Shown here: in pieces, positions 25,072 to 32,428 of the stretch
Layout: every line of letters begins with the position of its first letter
Position numbering within the stretch: the stretch's first letter is position 1
The notes under the pieces: model-generated
What the model was told of the DNA's origin: nothing
Seen by the model: only the letters and a program-made list of their open reading frames with translations
The model's database searches: none
Assembly (NCBI GenBank): GCA_018667915.1
Contig: JABIRI010000170.1
Location: forward strand, 1 to 39,755
Reading direction: 5' to 3'
From: Opitutaceae bacterium
Lineage (GTDB): Bacteria; Verrucomicrobiota; Verrucomicrobiia; Opitutales; Opitutaceae
DNA length: 39,755 bases
Made by a program: the position numbers and the translations under genes

Positions 25072-25224
25072 GGACAAAAGGGAAGACCACCCTTGGCGGC
25101 AAAGGTGCCCTCGCCAAGGCCACATTTAACATCTTCCCCCCGAATTCCCCCTCTTTCTCCTTCCTTCTCTACCCTCGAACTCAATCTCACTGTCACTTAG
25201 CATATGACAGTGGCGCGCGCGAGG
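25072..25224. other. intergenic gap between cyclophilin and Ig genes
   Basis: A 153-base gap within the co-directional minus-strand run, pyrimidine/purine-biased (CCCCCTCTTTCTCCTTCCTT) with a CACTTAGCATATGACAGTGG palindrome-like piece near 25193-25212 that could be a hairpin (CACTGTCA...TGACAGTG). It may separate two transcripts. Confidence 0.45.
25193..25212. terminator. possible hairpin downstream of the Ig gene at 25225
   Basis: CACTGTCACTTAGCATATGACAGTG (about 25188-25212) has eight-base inverted arms CACTGTCA and TGACAGTG around a nine-base loop, 12 bases after the stop codon of the 25225 gene on the minus strand. No T-run follows in that direction, so it may be a stabilising hairpin or an operator rather than a terminator. 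Confidence 0.45.
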
Positions 25225-27126
25225 CTAGTCGTTACTGAGCACTTCGTAAGCTTCGACGAGGATCACCCCGGTGCCATCATTCGCTCCTGTAGGTCTCACC
25301 GTGTAGGCTCCGGGTGGTAATCTCACCAAAACCGCTGCGTCCAGCGAGGCATCGTCGGCGAAGGAAAATGCTCCCGTGGTCTGATAGGCCTCTTTCAACT
25401 CGGTCGTGCCTCCCCAGTTGTCGTTGCGCGCGATCGTAAAATTCTGTCCTCCCGGAATCACTTCAAGCTGAGGATCCGCCATGGTTCCCGGCACGCCGAA
25501 TCCAGCCAAGGTTGGCCCCACGACGCGAATCAACATCGTTTTGGCCCCGTCTCCATCGATCACGAACCCGGGAGCCAATACCTCAGCCCCCAAGCCACTG
25601 AATCCTCGGGCGGATATATTGGTAAGCCGAGCGGCGTCCATTGACGCTCCGTCCGGGTCATAAATTTCCGCAAGCGCGATTCCGGCGGCGCCGCTAGTCG
25701 AGGTAATCTGGACCGTAAACCCCTTACTGCCAGCGCTGTTGGGCAGAGATACCGAACTGAGCACTGCGGCATCACGTGAGTCTGCATCCAGTGGAAACGC
25801 TCCCAGCCCTCCGCTCGTTGTCGCAAGCTGCGATGCGTTAGTCGCGTCCTCCCAGTTGTCGTTGGTCAACATCGGGGTAGTTCCACCCAGGGGAACTAAC
25901 GCCAAGGTCGGATCAGCCATTGCGGTGCTTACCCCAAAGTCAGCCAACTCCGGCCCCACCGCACGGATCACGAGATCTTTCGCCCCATCACCACGCAGGA
26001 CAAATCCCGGTGTCAGCTCGCCGCCGGCCGGCACACTGCCCCGAGTCGACAAATTAGCCAAACGACTCGTGCCGCCCTTTACCGTTACTACCACAACATC
26101 GGACTCAATCGTTTCATCCGCACTGGCGATTCGAACGTAATAGAACCCCATGTCCGAAGCCGTGACTTGCGGCAGGTTAAGGGTCGGCGAAGTCTGCCCA
26201 CTCAGAATGCGAAGTCCTTCTCCGGATTGAAAACGAAACCACTGATAGCTTAGCGGCGTAGACGCGGAAGCAACGACCGAGAGTATTCCCGGGGAGTTGG
26301 GGCCAACGTCGATTGAAACCGGCGCAGAGATGATCGAAATTGCGGTGTCCGCGATGGTCAACGTGGCCACGTTACTCGTTATACTGCCCAACGAATTATT
26401 GACTACGACCGTGTAGTCTCCGGCATCGCTTGAGCTGACCGCGGGGATTACGAAGCTGGCCTCAGTGGCTCCAGCGATCTCAACGCCATCCTTGCGCCAT
26501 TGAAACGCAGGAACCGGATTTCCCTCGGCCGTAACCGAAAACGTGACCGACGCTCCCTCCGAAATCGAACGCGACGTGGGGTGGCCCGATATGACCGGCG
26601 CGGCATCCACCGCTTCCGCCACGACAATGGTATAGTCGAACTGCAGGTCCCCTCCATCCAAAGTCTTATTGATCCCCCGCCAGGCCCGTGCCTGCAGGGT
26701 GTATTCACCCGCTTGCGTGGGCGTCCCCAAAATCGACACCGACACTCCGTTAACGGTATCTCCCACTAAGTCTAAAACGCTCAGGCCGGGTGGAATTTGC
26801 CCAGTTATTTCATACGATCGAGCGGTCGCGGGAGCTCCGGTTATGGCAAACCCTCCCCCAAATGGAACTCCCACCGTGGCCCTCGCGGGCAACCCGGCGG
26901 GGCCAGGATCCAATCTCGTCGGAGTGGCTCCGGTCTGGGCATGCACCGTTTCTGACAACATCACCGCGCTTCCCGCCAGCACGCCTTTGAGCACACTCCC
27001 CAATCCTGACGTCACCACAAACTCTGTGGTAATTGCGGTCCGCAAAAGCGGCGCGCGCTGCAAAAGAACCGTCAACAGAACGACCGGCAGCTGAAAGCGG
27101 CGCAAATGGTGATAAGGCGAAGTCAC
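25225..27126 (-). CDS. exported Ig-domain protein, paralogue C
   Basis: A 633-residue exported protein, third of three tandem paralogues. I choose the GTG at 27126 (TSPYHHLRRFQLPVVLL) because it lies 13 bases past the preceding stop and makes the N-terminus and domain spacing equal to the paralogue at 28802; an ATG at 27168 is an alternative overlapping the preceding gene. Order: a hydrophobic LPVVLLTVLLQRAPLLR segment, a second hydrophobic segment ending VHAQ, a putative-Ig (He_PIG-like) domain with LGTPTQAGEYTL, an I-set Ig domain (ISGHPTSRSISEGASVTF to NVATLTI), a further Ig-like domain (YQWFRF to DMGFYYV), and the double C-terminal module from residue 351. A surface or T2SS-exported role is inferred. 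Confidence 0.82.
   Translation of the reverse strand: MTSPYHHLRRFQLPVVLLTVLLQRAPLLRTAITTEFVVTSGLGSVLKGVLAGSAVMLSETVHAQTGATPTRLDPGPAGLPARATVGVPFGGGFAITGAPATARSYEITGQIPPGLSVLDLVGDTVNGVSVSILGTPTQAGEYTLQARAWRGINKTLDGGDLQFDYTIVVAEAVDAAPVISGHPTSRSISEGASVTFSVTAEGNPVPAFQWRKDGVEIAGATEASFVIPAVSSSDAGDYTVVVNNSLGSITSNVATLTIADTAISIISAPVSIDVGPNSPGILSVVASASTPLSYQWFRFQSGEGLRILSGQTSPTLNLPQVTASDMGFYYVRIASADETIESDVVVVTVKGGTSRLANLSTRGSVPAGGELTPGFVLRGDGAKDLVIRAVGPELADFGVSTAMADPTLALVPLGGTTPMLTNDNWEDATNASQLATTSGGLGAFPLDADSRDAAVLSSVSLPNSAGSKGFTVQITSTSGAAGIALAEIYDPDGASMDAARLTNISARGFSGLGAEVLAPGFVIDGDGAKTMLIRVVGPTLAGFGVPGTMADPQLEVIPGGQNFTIARNDNWGGTTELKEAYQTTGAFSFADDASLDAAVLVRLPPGAYTVRPTGANDGTGVILVEAYEVLSND
25228..26076 (-). 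repeat. C-terminal double module, Ig paralogue C
   Basis: Two tandem units, SRLANLSTRGSVPAGGELTP to YDPDG and LTNISARGFSGLGAEVLAP to VEAYEVL. Unit one has NDNWEDA; unit two has NDNWGG and LPPGAYTVRP. Confidence 0.82.
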
Positions 27127-27139
27127 GGTATCGCCAGAG

Positions 27140-28774
27140 TTACTGTTCCAGAACCTCGTAAGCCTCAACCAATATCACTCCCGTGCCGGCGTTGGCGCCC
27201 GCGGGTCGCACGGTATAGGCACCGGGTGGCAATCGCACGACAACCGCCGCGTCCAGAGAGGTGTCATCATCAAATGCAAAGGCTCCCGTGGTTTGGAACG
27301 CCGTCTTCAACGCGGGGGTGCCGCCCCAGTTATCGTTGCTGGCAATAACAAACGTTTGTCCGCCCGGAATTACCTCAAGACGTGGATCGATCATCGTGTC
27401 CGGCACGCCAAAACCGTCCAACGTCGGCCCGACCACCCGGATCAACATCGTCTTCGCGCCGTCTCCCTCAATCACAAATCCCGGCGCGAGAACGTCGGCA
27501 CCTAACCCGCTGAAACCCCGCGCCGAGATATTAGTGAGCTGAGCCGAACCGCCGCCTACGTCGGGATCATAAACTTCGGCGAGAGCAATTCCTGCCCTGT
27601 CACTGGTAGACGTGATCTGAACAGTGAACCCCTTGGATCCGGCTGCGTTCGGTAACGAAACCGAATTCAAAACGGCGGCGTCGCGTGATCCACTATCGAG
27701 CGGAAACGCCCCGAGGGTAGCGCTGATCATAGCGAGCTGCGACGCATTCGCCGCATCTTCCCAATTGTCGTTGGTGAGCGACGGTGTGGTGCCACCCAGA
27801 GGAACGAGAGCAAGCGCGGGATCGGCCATTGCGGTCGACACTCCGAAGTCCGCTAATTCGGGGCCGACTGCGCGAATGACGAGTTCCTTATTCCCGTCTC
27901 CCCGCAGCACAAATCCAGGTGTAAGTTCGCCGCCCGCCGGCACACTGCCCCGCGTCGAAAGATTCGCCAGGCGGCTCGACCCTCCCGCGAGGGTCAAGAT
28001 CGCAGCGGACGAATCGATGGACTCGTCACCACTTGTCACGCGGGAAAAATAGAACCCCATATCCGAAGCCGCCACGTTACTCACTGTTAGCGTCGCGGTC
28101 GTTTCGCCCACCAATGCCTGCGGACCCGGCTCACCCGATCGGTGCCGAAACCATTGGTAGGTCACAGCTTCATCAGAGGTAGCTTCAGCGGTAAAAATCG
28201 CCGTGGAGCCAACCACGGTTTCGATCGATTCTGGAGAGCGCGCGAGTTGCAGATTCACCGTCGAGGCCGGCTCAATCTCGATGTTGAAATCAAAGACGGT
28301 GTTACCGCCTTCGCCCTGGAGATTTGGCATATTCCATCCCGCGATAAATACGGTGAAGGTTCCAGATTCGGTCGGCGTTCCGGTGATCGGAACAGCAACT
28401 CCGTTGAAAATGGTATTATTGAGTCCTTCGACCACCAAACCTGCCGGTAGAGTTCCCGTGACTTGATAAGACGCGGCGGCGACCGGAGCACCGATAATCG
28501 CAATAGCCGCTTGAAAAGGCTCGCCGACTACACCTCGCCCGGGGTTGCCAACCTGACCAGGGGCCGGGCTCAAAGTAGTCGCACCGGCTTGGGCATGGAC
28601 TTCACTCATCGACATCGCGCCGACCAGCACCCCTTGCAGAATACTCACCGTGCGAACCGACGCGACCGACTCCCACGCGACGGCCGCGCGCAACATCGGA
28701 AACCGTTGCAACACCACCACGAGCAACGCGGCCGGAACATGGAGCCACCGCCAGCGTTGATAAAGTTCGCTCAC
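27140..28774 (-). CDS. exported Ig-domain protein, paralogue B (short)
   Basis: A 544-residue paralogue lacking the I-set Ig domain present in its two neighbours. N-terminus: RWRWLHVPAALLVVVLQRFPMLRA (two pieces of the shared segment), then a second hydrophobic stretch ending EVHAQAG with a plausible signal peptidase site. Next come a He_PIG-like domain (residues 88-168, with ITGTPTESGTFTV), one Ig-like domain (175-262, YQWFRH to SDMGFYFSRV) and the double module from residue 264. It starts 27 bases after the preceding paralogue's stop, so the three genes are likely cotranscribed. Internal domain loss or gain between tandem copies is the simplest explanation of its size. Confidence 0.82.
   Translation of the reverse strand: MSELYQRWRWLHVPAALLVVVLQRFPMLRAAVAWESVASVRTVSILQGVLVGAMSMSEVHAQAGATTLSPAPGQVGNPGRGVVGEPFQAAIAIIGAPVAAASYQVTGTLPAGLVVEGLNNTIFNGVAVPITGTPTESGTFTVFIAGWNMPNLQGEGGNTVFDFNIEIEPASTVNLQLARSPESIETVVGSTAIFTAEATSDEAVTYQWFRHRSGEPGPQALVGETTATLTVSNVAASDMGFYFSRVTSGDESIDSSAAILTLAGGSSRLANLSTRGSVPAGGELTPGFVLRGDGNKELVIRAVGPELADFGVSTAMADPALALVPLGGTTPSLTNDNWEDAANASQLAMISATLGAFPLDSGSRDAAVLNSVSLPNAAGSKGFTVQITSTSDRAGIALAEVYDPDVGGGSAQLTNISARGFSGLGADVLAPGFVIEGDGAKTMLIRVVGPTLDGFGVPDTMIDPRLEVIPGGQTFVIASNDNWGGTPALKTAFQTTGAFAFDDDTSLDAAVVVRLPPGAYTVRPAGANAGTGVILVEAYEVLEQ
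27143..27985 (-). repeat. C-terminal double module, Ig paralogue B
   Basis: Same two units as in the neighbouring paralogues, with SRLANLSTRGSVPAGG, LTNDNWEDAANAS, then LTNISARGFSGLGAD, SNDNWGG and LPPGAYTVRP. Very similar to the module of paralogue C. Confidence 0.82.
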
Positions 28775-28801
28775 GTTAAAATCGACCCGTCGTCCGGAAA
28801 C

Positions 28802-30694
28802 TTACTCCGGGACCTCATAGGCTTCGACGAGGATTACACCGGTGCCATCGTTGGCCCCGGAAGGCCGCACGGTATAGGGTCCCGGAGGAAGGCGAACGAC
28901 CACGGCCGCATCTCGTGATCCGTCATCCGTAAATTCGAACGCACCGGTAGTCTGGAAGGCGGTTTTCAAAGCGGTGGTTCCGCCCCAATCATCATTCTCT
29001 GCGACCACGAAGGGCTGTCCTCCTGGAATAACTTCAAGACGCGGATTCGTCATTGTGCCCGGCACCCCGAAATCAGCCAGACGAGGTCCCACCACGCGGA
29101 TCAACATCGTCTTGGCTCCGTCACCATCGATCACAAATCCGGGTGACAATGCTTCGGCACCGAGACCACTGAACCCACGAGCGGAAATATTGGTGAGCTG
29201 AGCGGCAGTTCCGGCGGCATCCGGATCGTAAACCTCGGCAAGCGCGATACCGGCCGTTCCCGAGGTTGACGTGATTTGAACCGTAAATCCCTTGCTGCCG
29301 GCTGAATTTGGTAGCGAAACCGAAGTAAGCACACTCGCATCCAGCGACCCAGCGTTCAAAGGGAATGCTCCCAAGCTCGCGCTCTTGGTCGCGAGCTCGG
29401 CGGAGTTGGCTGAGTCTTGCCAGTTGTCATTGGTAAGTTGCGCGGCCGAGCCGCCCAACGGCACCAAACTCAACGTCGGGTCATCCATGGCCGTCGTGAC
29501 GCCAAAGTCGGCCAACTCGGGCCCGACCGCCCGAATCACCAGATCCTTCGACCCATCGCCGCGCAGCACAAAACCGGGAGTAAGCTCCCCTCCGGCGGGA
29601 ACACTGCCGCGGGTTGACAAGTTGGCCAGTCGGCTCGTGCCTCCCTGTAAAGTGAGAATCGCGTAATCGGAATCAACACTCGTTGAGCCACTCGAAACCC
29701 GCACAAAATAGAACCCCATGTCCGAAGCTGCCACGGGACGGATCACCAGAGAATCGGTGGTCGCTCCCGCAATCGGGCTTTGGCCATCACCGTTTTTATA
29801 ACGGAACCACTGGTAAGTAAGACTTCCGCTGCCGGTCGCACTTACTGACATCGCCGCGGTTCCACCGGCGATGGCATCTATCGACGCGGGTTGAGTGGAA
29901 ACCATCACGGCGGCCGGGGCCGTAACCGTCAAAGTCGCGGCTGCGCTGGTGGCACTTCCCGCGCTGTTGGTTATGACCACTGTGTAGTCGCCGGCATCTG
30001 AAGGAGAAACCGAAGTGATGGTGAGCGTGGAGCTCGTGGCTCCGTTGATGGCGACACCATCTTTGCGCCACTGAAATGTCGGTTCGGGATCGGCCGTGCC
30101 GTCGAGTTCAAACGTAGCCGTCCCGCCCTCGGGCACCGAAATCGAGTCAGGTTGATCGGTAATCATGGGCGCGGTTCCAGCCGCTGCTTCGACATTGATT
30201 ACATAATTGAATGTTGGGGTGCCGCCTTGCCCCGTCTTATTCGCTGCTTTCCAAGCCCGAATCATCATCGTGAATTCACCTGATTCCGTTGGAGTTCCCG
30301 AGATCGTCAGCGTGGCGCCATTCACCGTGTCACCACTCAGATTCGCGAAACTTAACCCCGCCGGAATACTGCCCGTGACCTCATAGGACGCGGCGTTAGC
30401 CGGAGCACCGGTAACCGCAATTGCGGCCGCGAAAGCTTGCCCGACGGTCGCACTGGCCGGATTGCCGGTTGACCCGGCGTTGAGTTCCGTCGCACCCGCG
30501 ACGGTTTGAACGGTGCCGAGAGCTGCACTCCCCACGAGCACCCCCTTCAGCACGCTGCTTACGCCAGAGCTGACGACAAATTCAGTAGTAACGACCGCCC
30601 GCAGCATAGGCAGGCGTTGCAACAGCACCATCAGGACAGCGGCAGGGAGATGAAGCCAACGGAAGCGGAAATAAACGGTAGCAAACGTATTCAT
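28802..30694 (-). CDS. exported Ig-domain protein, paralogue A
   Basis: A 630-residue exported protein. Hydrophobic segment one (residues 14-27, LHLPAAVLMVLLQR) is followed by PMLRA and a second hydrophobic region (40-66). Domains: He_PIG-like (85-168, with ISGTPTESGEFTMMIRAW), I-set Ig (176-258, ITDQPDSISVPEGG to AAATLTV), Ig-like (264-349, YQWFRYKNGDG to DMGFYFVRV), module A (351-490) and module B (498-628). No LPxTG or PEP-CTERM anchor is visible at the C-terminus. It begins 27 bases after the DUF4266 lipoprotein stop on the same strand, so it may be read with the flavinylation operon. Confidence 0.83.
   Translation of the reverse strand: MNTFATVYFRFRWLHLPAAVLMVLLQRLPMLRAVVTTEFVVSSGVSSVLKGVLVGSAALGTVQTVAGATELNAGSTGNPASATVGQAFAAAIAVTGAPANAASYEVTGSIPAGLSFANLSGDTVNGATLTISGTPTESGEFTMMIRAWKAANKTGQGGTPTFNYVINVEAAAGTAPMITDQPDSISVPEGGTATFELDGTADPEPTFQWRKDGVAINGATSSTLTITSVSPSDAGDYTVVITNSAGSATSAAATLTVTAPAAVMVSTQPASIDAIAGGTAAMSVSATGSGSLTYQWFRYKNGDGQSPIAGATTDSLVIRPVAASDMGFYFVRVSSGSTSVDSDYAILTLQGGTSRLANLSTRGSVPAGGELTPGFVLRGDGSKDLVIRAVGPELADFGVTTAMDDPTLSLVPLGGSAAQLTNDNWQDSANSAELATKSASLGAFPLNAGSLDASVLTSVSLPNSAGSKGFTVQITSTSGTAGIALAEVYDPDAAGTAAQLTNISARGFSGLGAEALSPGFVIDGDGAKTMLIRVVGPRLADFGVPGTMTNPRLEVIPGGQPFVVAENDDWGGTTALKTAFQTTGAFEFTDDGSRDAAVVVRLPPGPYTVRPSGANDGTGVILVEAYEVPE
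28805..29644 (-). repeat. C-terminal double module, Ig paralogue A
   Basis: Two tandem units: SRLANLSTRGSVPAGG, VIRAVGPELADFGV, NDNWQD, then LTNISARGFSGLGAE, LIRVVGPRLADFGV, ENDDWGG and LPPGPYTVRP. The units share the GP-L--FGV and NDxW positions with each other. Confidence 0.82.
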
Positions 30695-30721
30695 GACAGA
30701 AGGAGTAGTGAAAAGATGGAT

Positions 30722-30946
30722 TTAATTGCAGCCGCAGCCTGAAGCCCCGACTCCACGACCGCCCGAAGACGCTTCGCGAGAAAAGTAAATATGCTCAGAC
30801 ATCGCGTCGTGCATCGCATCGCGGTCGGCCCGCATCGTGTAATCCGCGAGTAGGCCTTTTTCCCACGGCTGCACATTTTGGCAGCCGCTAAAAACAAGTG
30901 CGACCGCGGCGAGAAAAAGAAGAAGGAAGCGTTGGCGTTTGATCAT
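30722..30946 (-). CDS. DUF4266-type small lipoprotein
   Basis: A 74-residue lipoprotein with a hydrophobic leader ending LVFSGC, so C22 is the lipidated residue. The mature part begins CQNVQPWEKGLLADYTM and ends SREASSGGRGVGASGCGCN, the Cys/Gly tail I associate with DUF4266. The start overlaps the TlpA stop as ATGA. DUF4266 genes occur beside DUF3570, ApbE and thioredoxin genes, as here. The two C-terminal Cys may be the substrate of the neighbouring TlpA or bind a metal; this is inference. Confidence 0.85.
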   Translation of the reverse strand: MIKRQRFLLLFLAAVALVFSGCQNVQPWEKGLLADYTMRADRDAMHDAMSEHIYFSREASSGGRGVGASGCGCN

Positions 30947-31446
30947 GGGGATTCAGCGAGCAGAGGTTCAATTTCGGAGCGCAACAGCTCCACGGTGCGA
31001 TCGCCGCGATAGCCTTTGTGGACTTTACGCAGTTTGCCATCGCGGCCAAAAATAAAACTGGTGGGCATGGCCGGCGGCTTGAGTGTCGCCGCGAGTTTTT
31101 GGGAAACGTCGCGAACCGTCGAAAACCCGGGAGGCGTCTGTTTAAGGAAGCGCGCGTAGTCCTTGGATTTTTTATCCACACTTATTCCCAAAATCACAAA
31201 GCCTTGATCTGCCCACTCCTGCTGCAGTTTCGCGTAGGCCGGAAATGAAGCCTTACACGGTGCGCACCACGACGCCCACACATCGACCATCACCACTTTG
31301 CCTTCAAGGTCGGGAACCTTTCCCTCCAATTCGAAATCGCCCCACTTCGGCAGGGTGTCTCCAGGTTCGAGCGCAAGGGCCAAACCAGCGGTTAGGATCC
31401 CGAGCAGGACCACCGACCCGACATTTCTAAATTTAACTGACCACAT
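30943..31446 (-). CDS. TlpA-like thioredoxin-fold protein
   Basis: A 167-residue exported thiol-disulfide protein. The start at 31446 gives an N-terminal hydrophobic segment (residues 8-26) ending LALA; a longer frame upstream lies inside apbE. The redox motif WASWCAPCK has C61 and C64, the cis-Pro loop is AMPTSFIF, and ISVDKKSKDYARFL is typical of TlpA/ResA proteins. It overlaps the apbE end by 14 bases and the DUF4266 start by four, so the four genes are translationally coupled. It likely reduces or protects Cys of exported partners, with the DUF4266 CGC tail an obvious candidate. Confidence 0.88.
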   Translation of the reverse strand: MWSVKFRNVGSVVLLGILTAGLALALEPGDTLPKWGDFELEGKVPDLEGKVVMVDVWASWCAPCKASFPAYAKLQQEWADQGFVILGISVDKKSKDYARFLKQTPPGFSTVRDVSQKLAATLKPPAMPTSFIFGRDGKLRKVHKGYRGDRTVELLRSEIEPLLAESP

Positions 31447-32428
31447 AATGAAAGAATCCTCGGGTTTGGTGTTTGGCACCGGCTGAGACCATGCAGCCTT
31501 CAGCGACGGGCGTGGATTGAATAAACTCGAGACCGTTTTCCGGTCCCAGGACAAATGCAGCCGTAGCCAGCATACCCGCCTGTAAGCACGACGGCGCCAC
31601 CACGGTGACCTGTTGCAGGCCATTGGTTGTGGGGCGACCGGTCCGAGGATCGATGATGTGACCATAGCGCTGGCCATCGATCACGAAGCCACGTTGATAG
31701 TTTCCCGAGCTGGCAACGGACGTATTCACTGCCCCGATACTTCCCCAAAGCTTCCCCGTATCGCCGGGATCTTCTAAGCCGATGTGCCACGCGGGGCGAC
31801 CCGGCGGTGTGCCGGCCACCCGGATATCATGACCGAAATCAACGAGCACGTTTTCAATACCGTGCTCTCCTGCCATCTGCACCGCCATATCGACGGCAAA
31901 TTCTTTGCCCCATCCTCCAAAATCAAGCGACATTCCGACGCGGGGTAAACGCACGCGCCCGGGTTCACGCTCGACTTTAGACCATCCTACCAACTCACGG
32001 GCGCTCCCGACTTCGTCTTCGGTCGGGATGCGCGGATGTTCGATATGGTAATCCCAGAGCTTGGCCAGCGGGCCCGCCGTTACATCGACGATACCTTGAG
32101 TCATGAAGTGCACCGTGCCGCACATCTCGAGCATGCGATCCATCTCCTCATCGATCGCCAGCCACTCGCCATTGCCAGCGGCCAAATTAATCTGACCCAC
32201 GATGCTGTCATCACGAAAGCGGGTGTAGCGCGCTTCGTAATTCTGCACCCATGCAATCACGGCTGGCTCGAAGCGGGCCGCAACGGTCGCATCAGCGGCA
32301 AACTGAATCAAACAACGCGTGCCCATGGCGTGAAATTCGATCCGACGCAGGGGTTCCGCATCGGTCGCCGTGGACTTGCCCGAATCCGCACGCTGGTTCG
32401 CGGCGTGAGTTGTCTGGATCAGAGCCAT
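31433..32428 (-). CDS. apbE: FAD:protein FMN transferase (ApbE family)
   Basis: A 331-residue flavin transferase that links FMN from FAD to a Thr or Ser of a target protein. Family motifs are present: HAMGTRC near residue 33, YTRFRDDSIVGQIN, DVTAGPLAKLWDY, MSLDFGGWGKEFAVD (residues 167-180), VLVDFGHDIRVAG, SVASSGNYQRGFVIDG and HIIDPRTGRP (257-266). The N-terminus has no hydrophobic signal, and the in-frame sequence upstream reaches a stop without one, although the other three products of the operon are exported. It overlaps the end of the DUF3570 gene by ten bases. Confidence 0.93.
   Translation of the reverse strand: MALIQTTHAANQRADSGKSTATDAEPLRRIEFHAMGTRCLIQFAADATVAARFEPAVIAWVQNYEARYTRFRDDSIVGQINLAAGNGEWLAIDEEMDRMLEMCGTVHFMTQGIVDVTAGPLAKLWDYHIEHPRIPTEDEVGSARELVGWSKVEREPGRVRLPRVGMSLDFGGWGKEFAVDMAVQMAGEHGIENVLVDFGHDIRVAGTPPGRPAWHIGLEDPGDTGKLWGSIGAVNTSVASSGNYQRGFVIDGQRYGHIIDPRTGRPTTNGLQQVTVVAPSCLQAGMLATAAFVLGPENGLEFIQSTPVAEGCMVSAGAKHQTRGFFHYVVS

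Noticed and set aside
30722-30946. DUF4266 peptide as a RiPP precursor
   Set aside because: It has a proper lipobox and no RiPP-type modifying enzyme is nearby; the tail is better explained as a Cys/Gly lipoprotein end.
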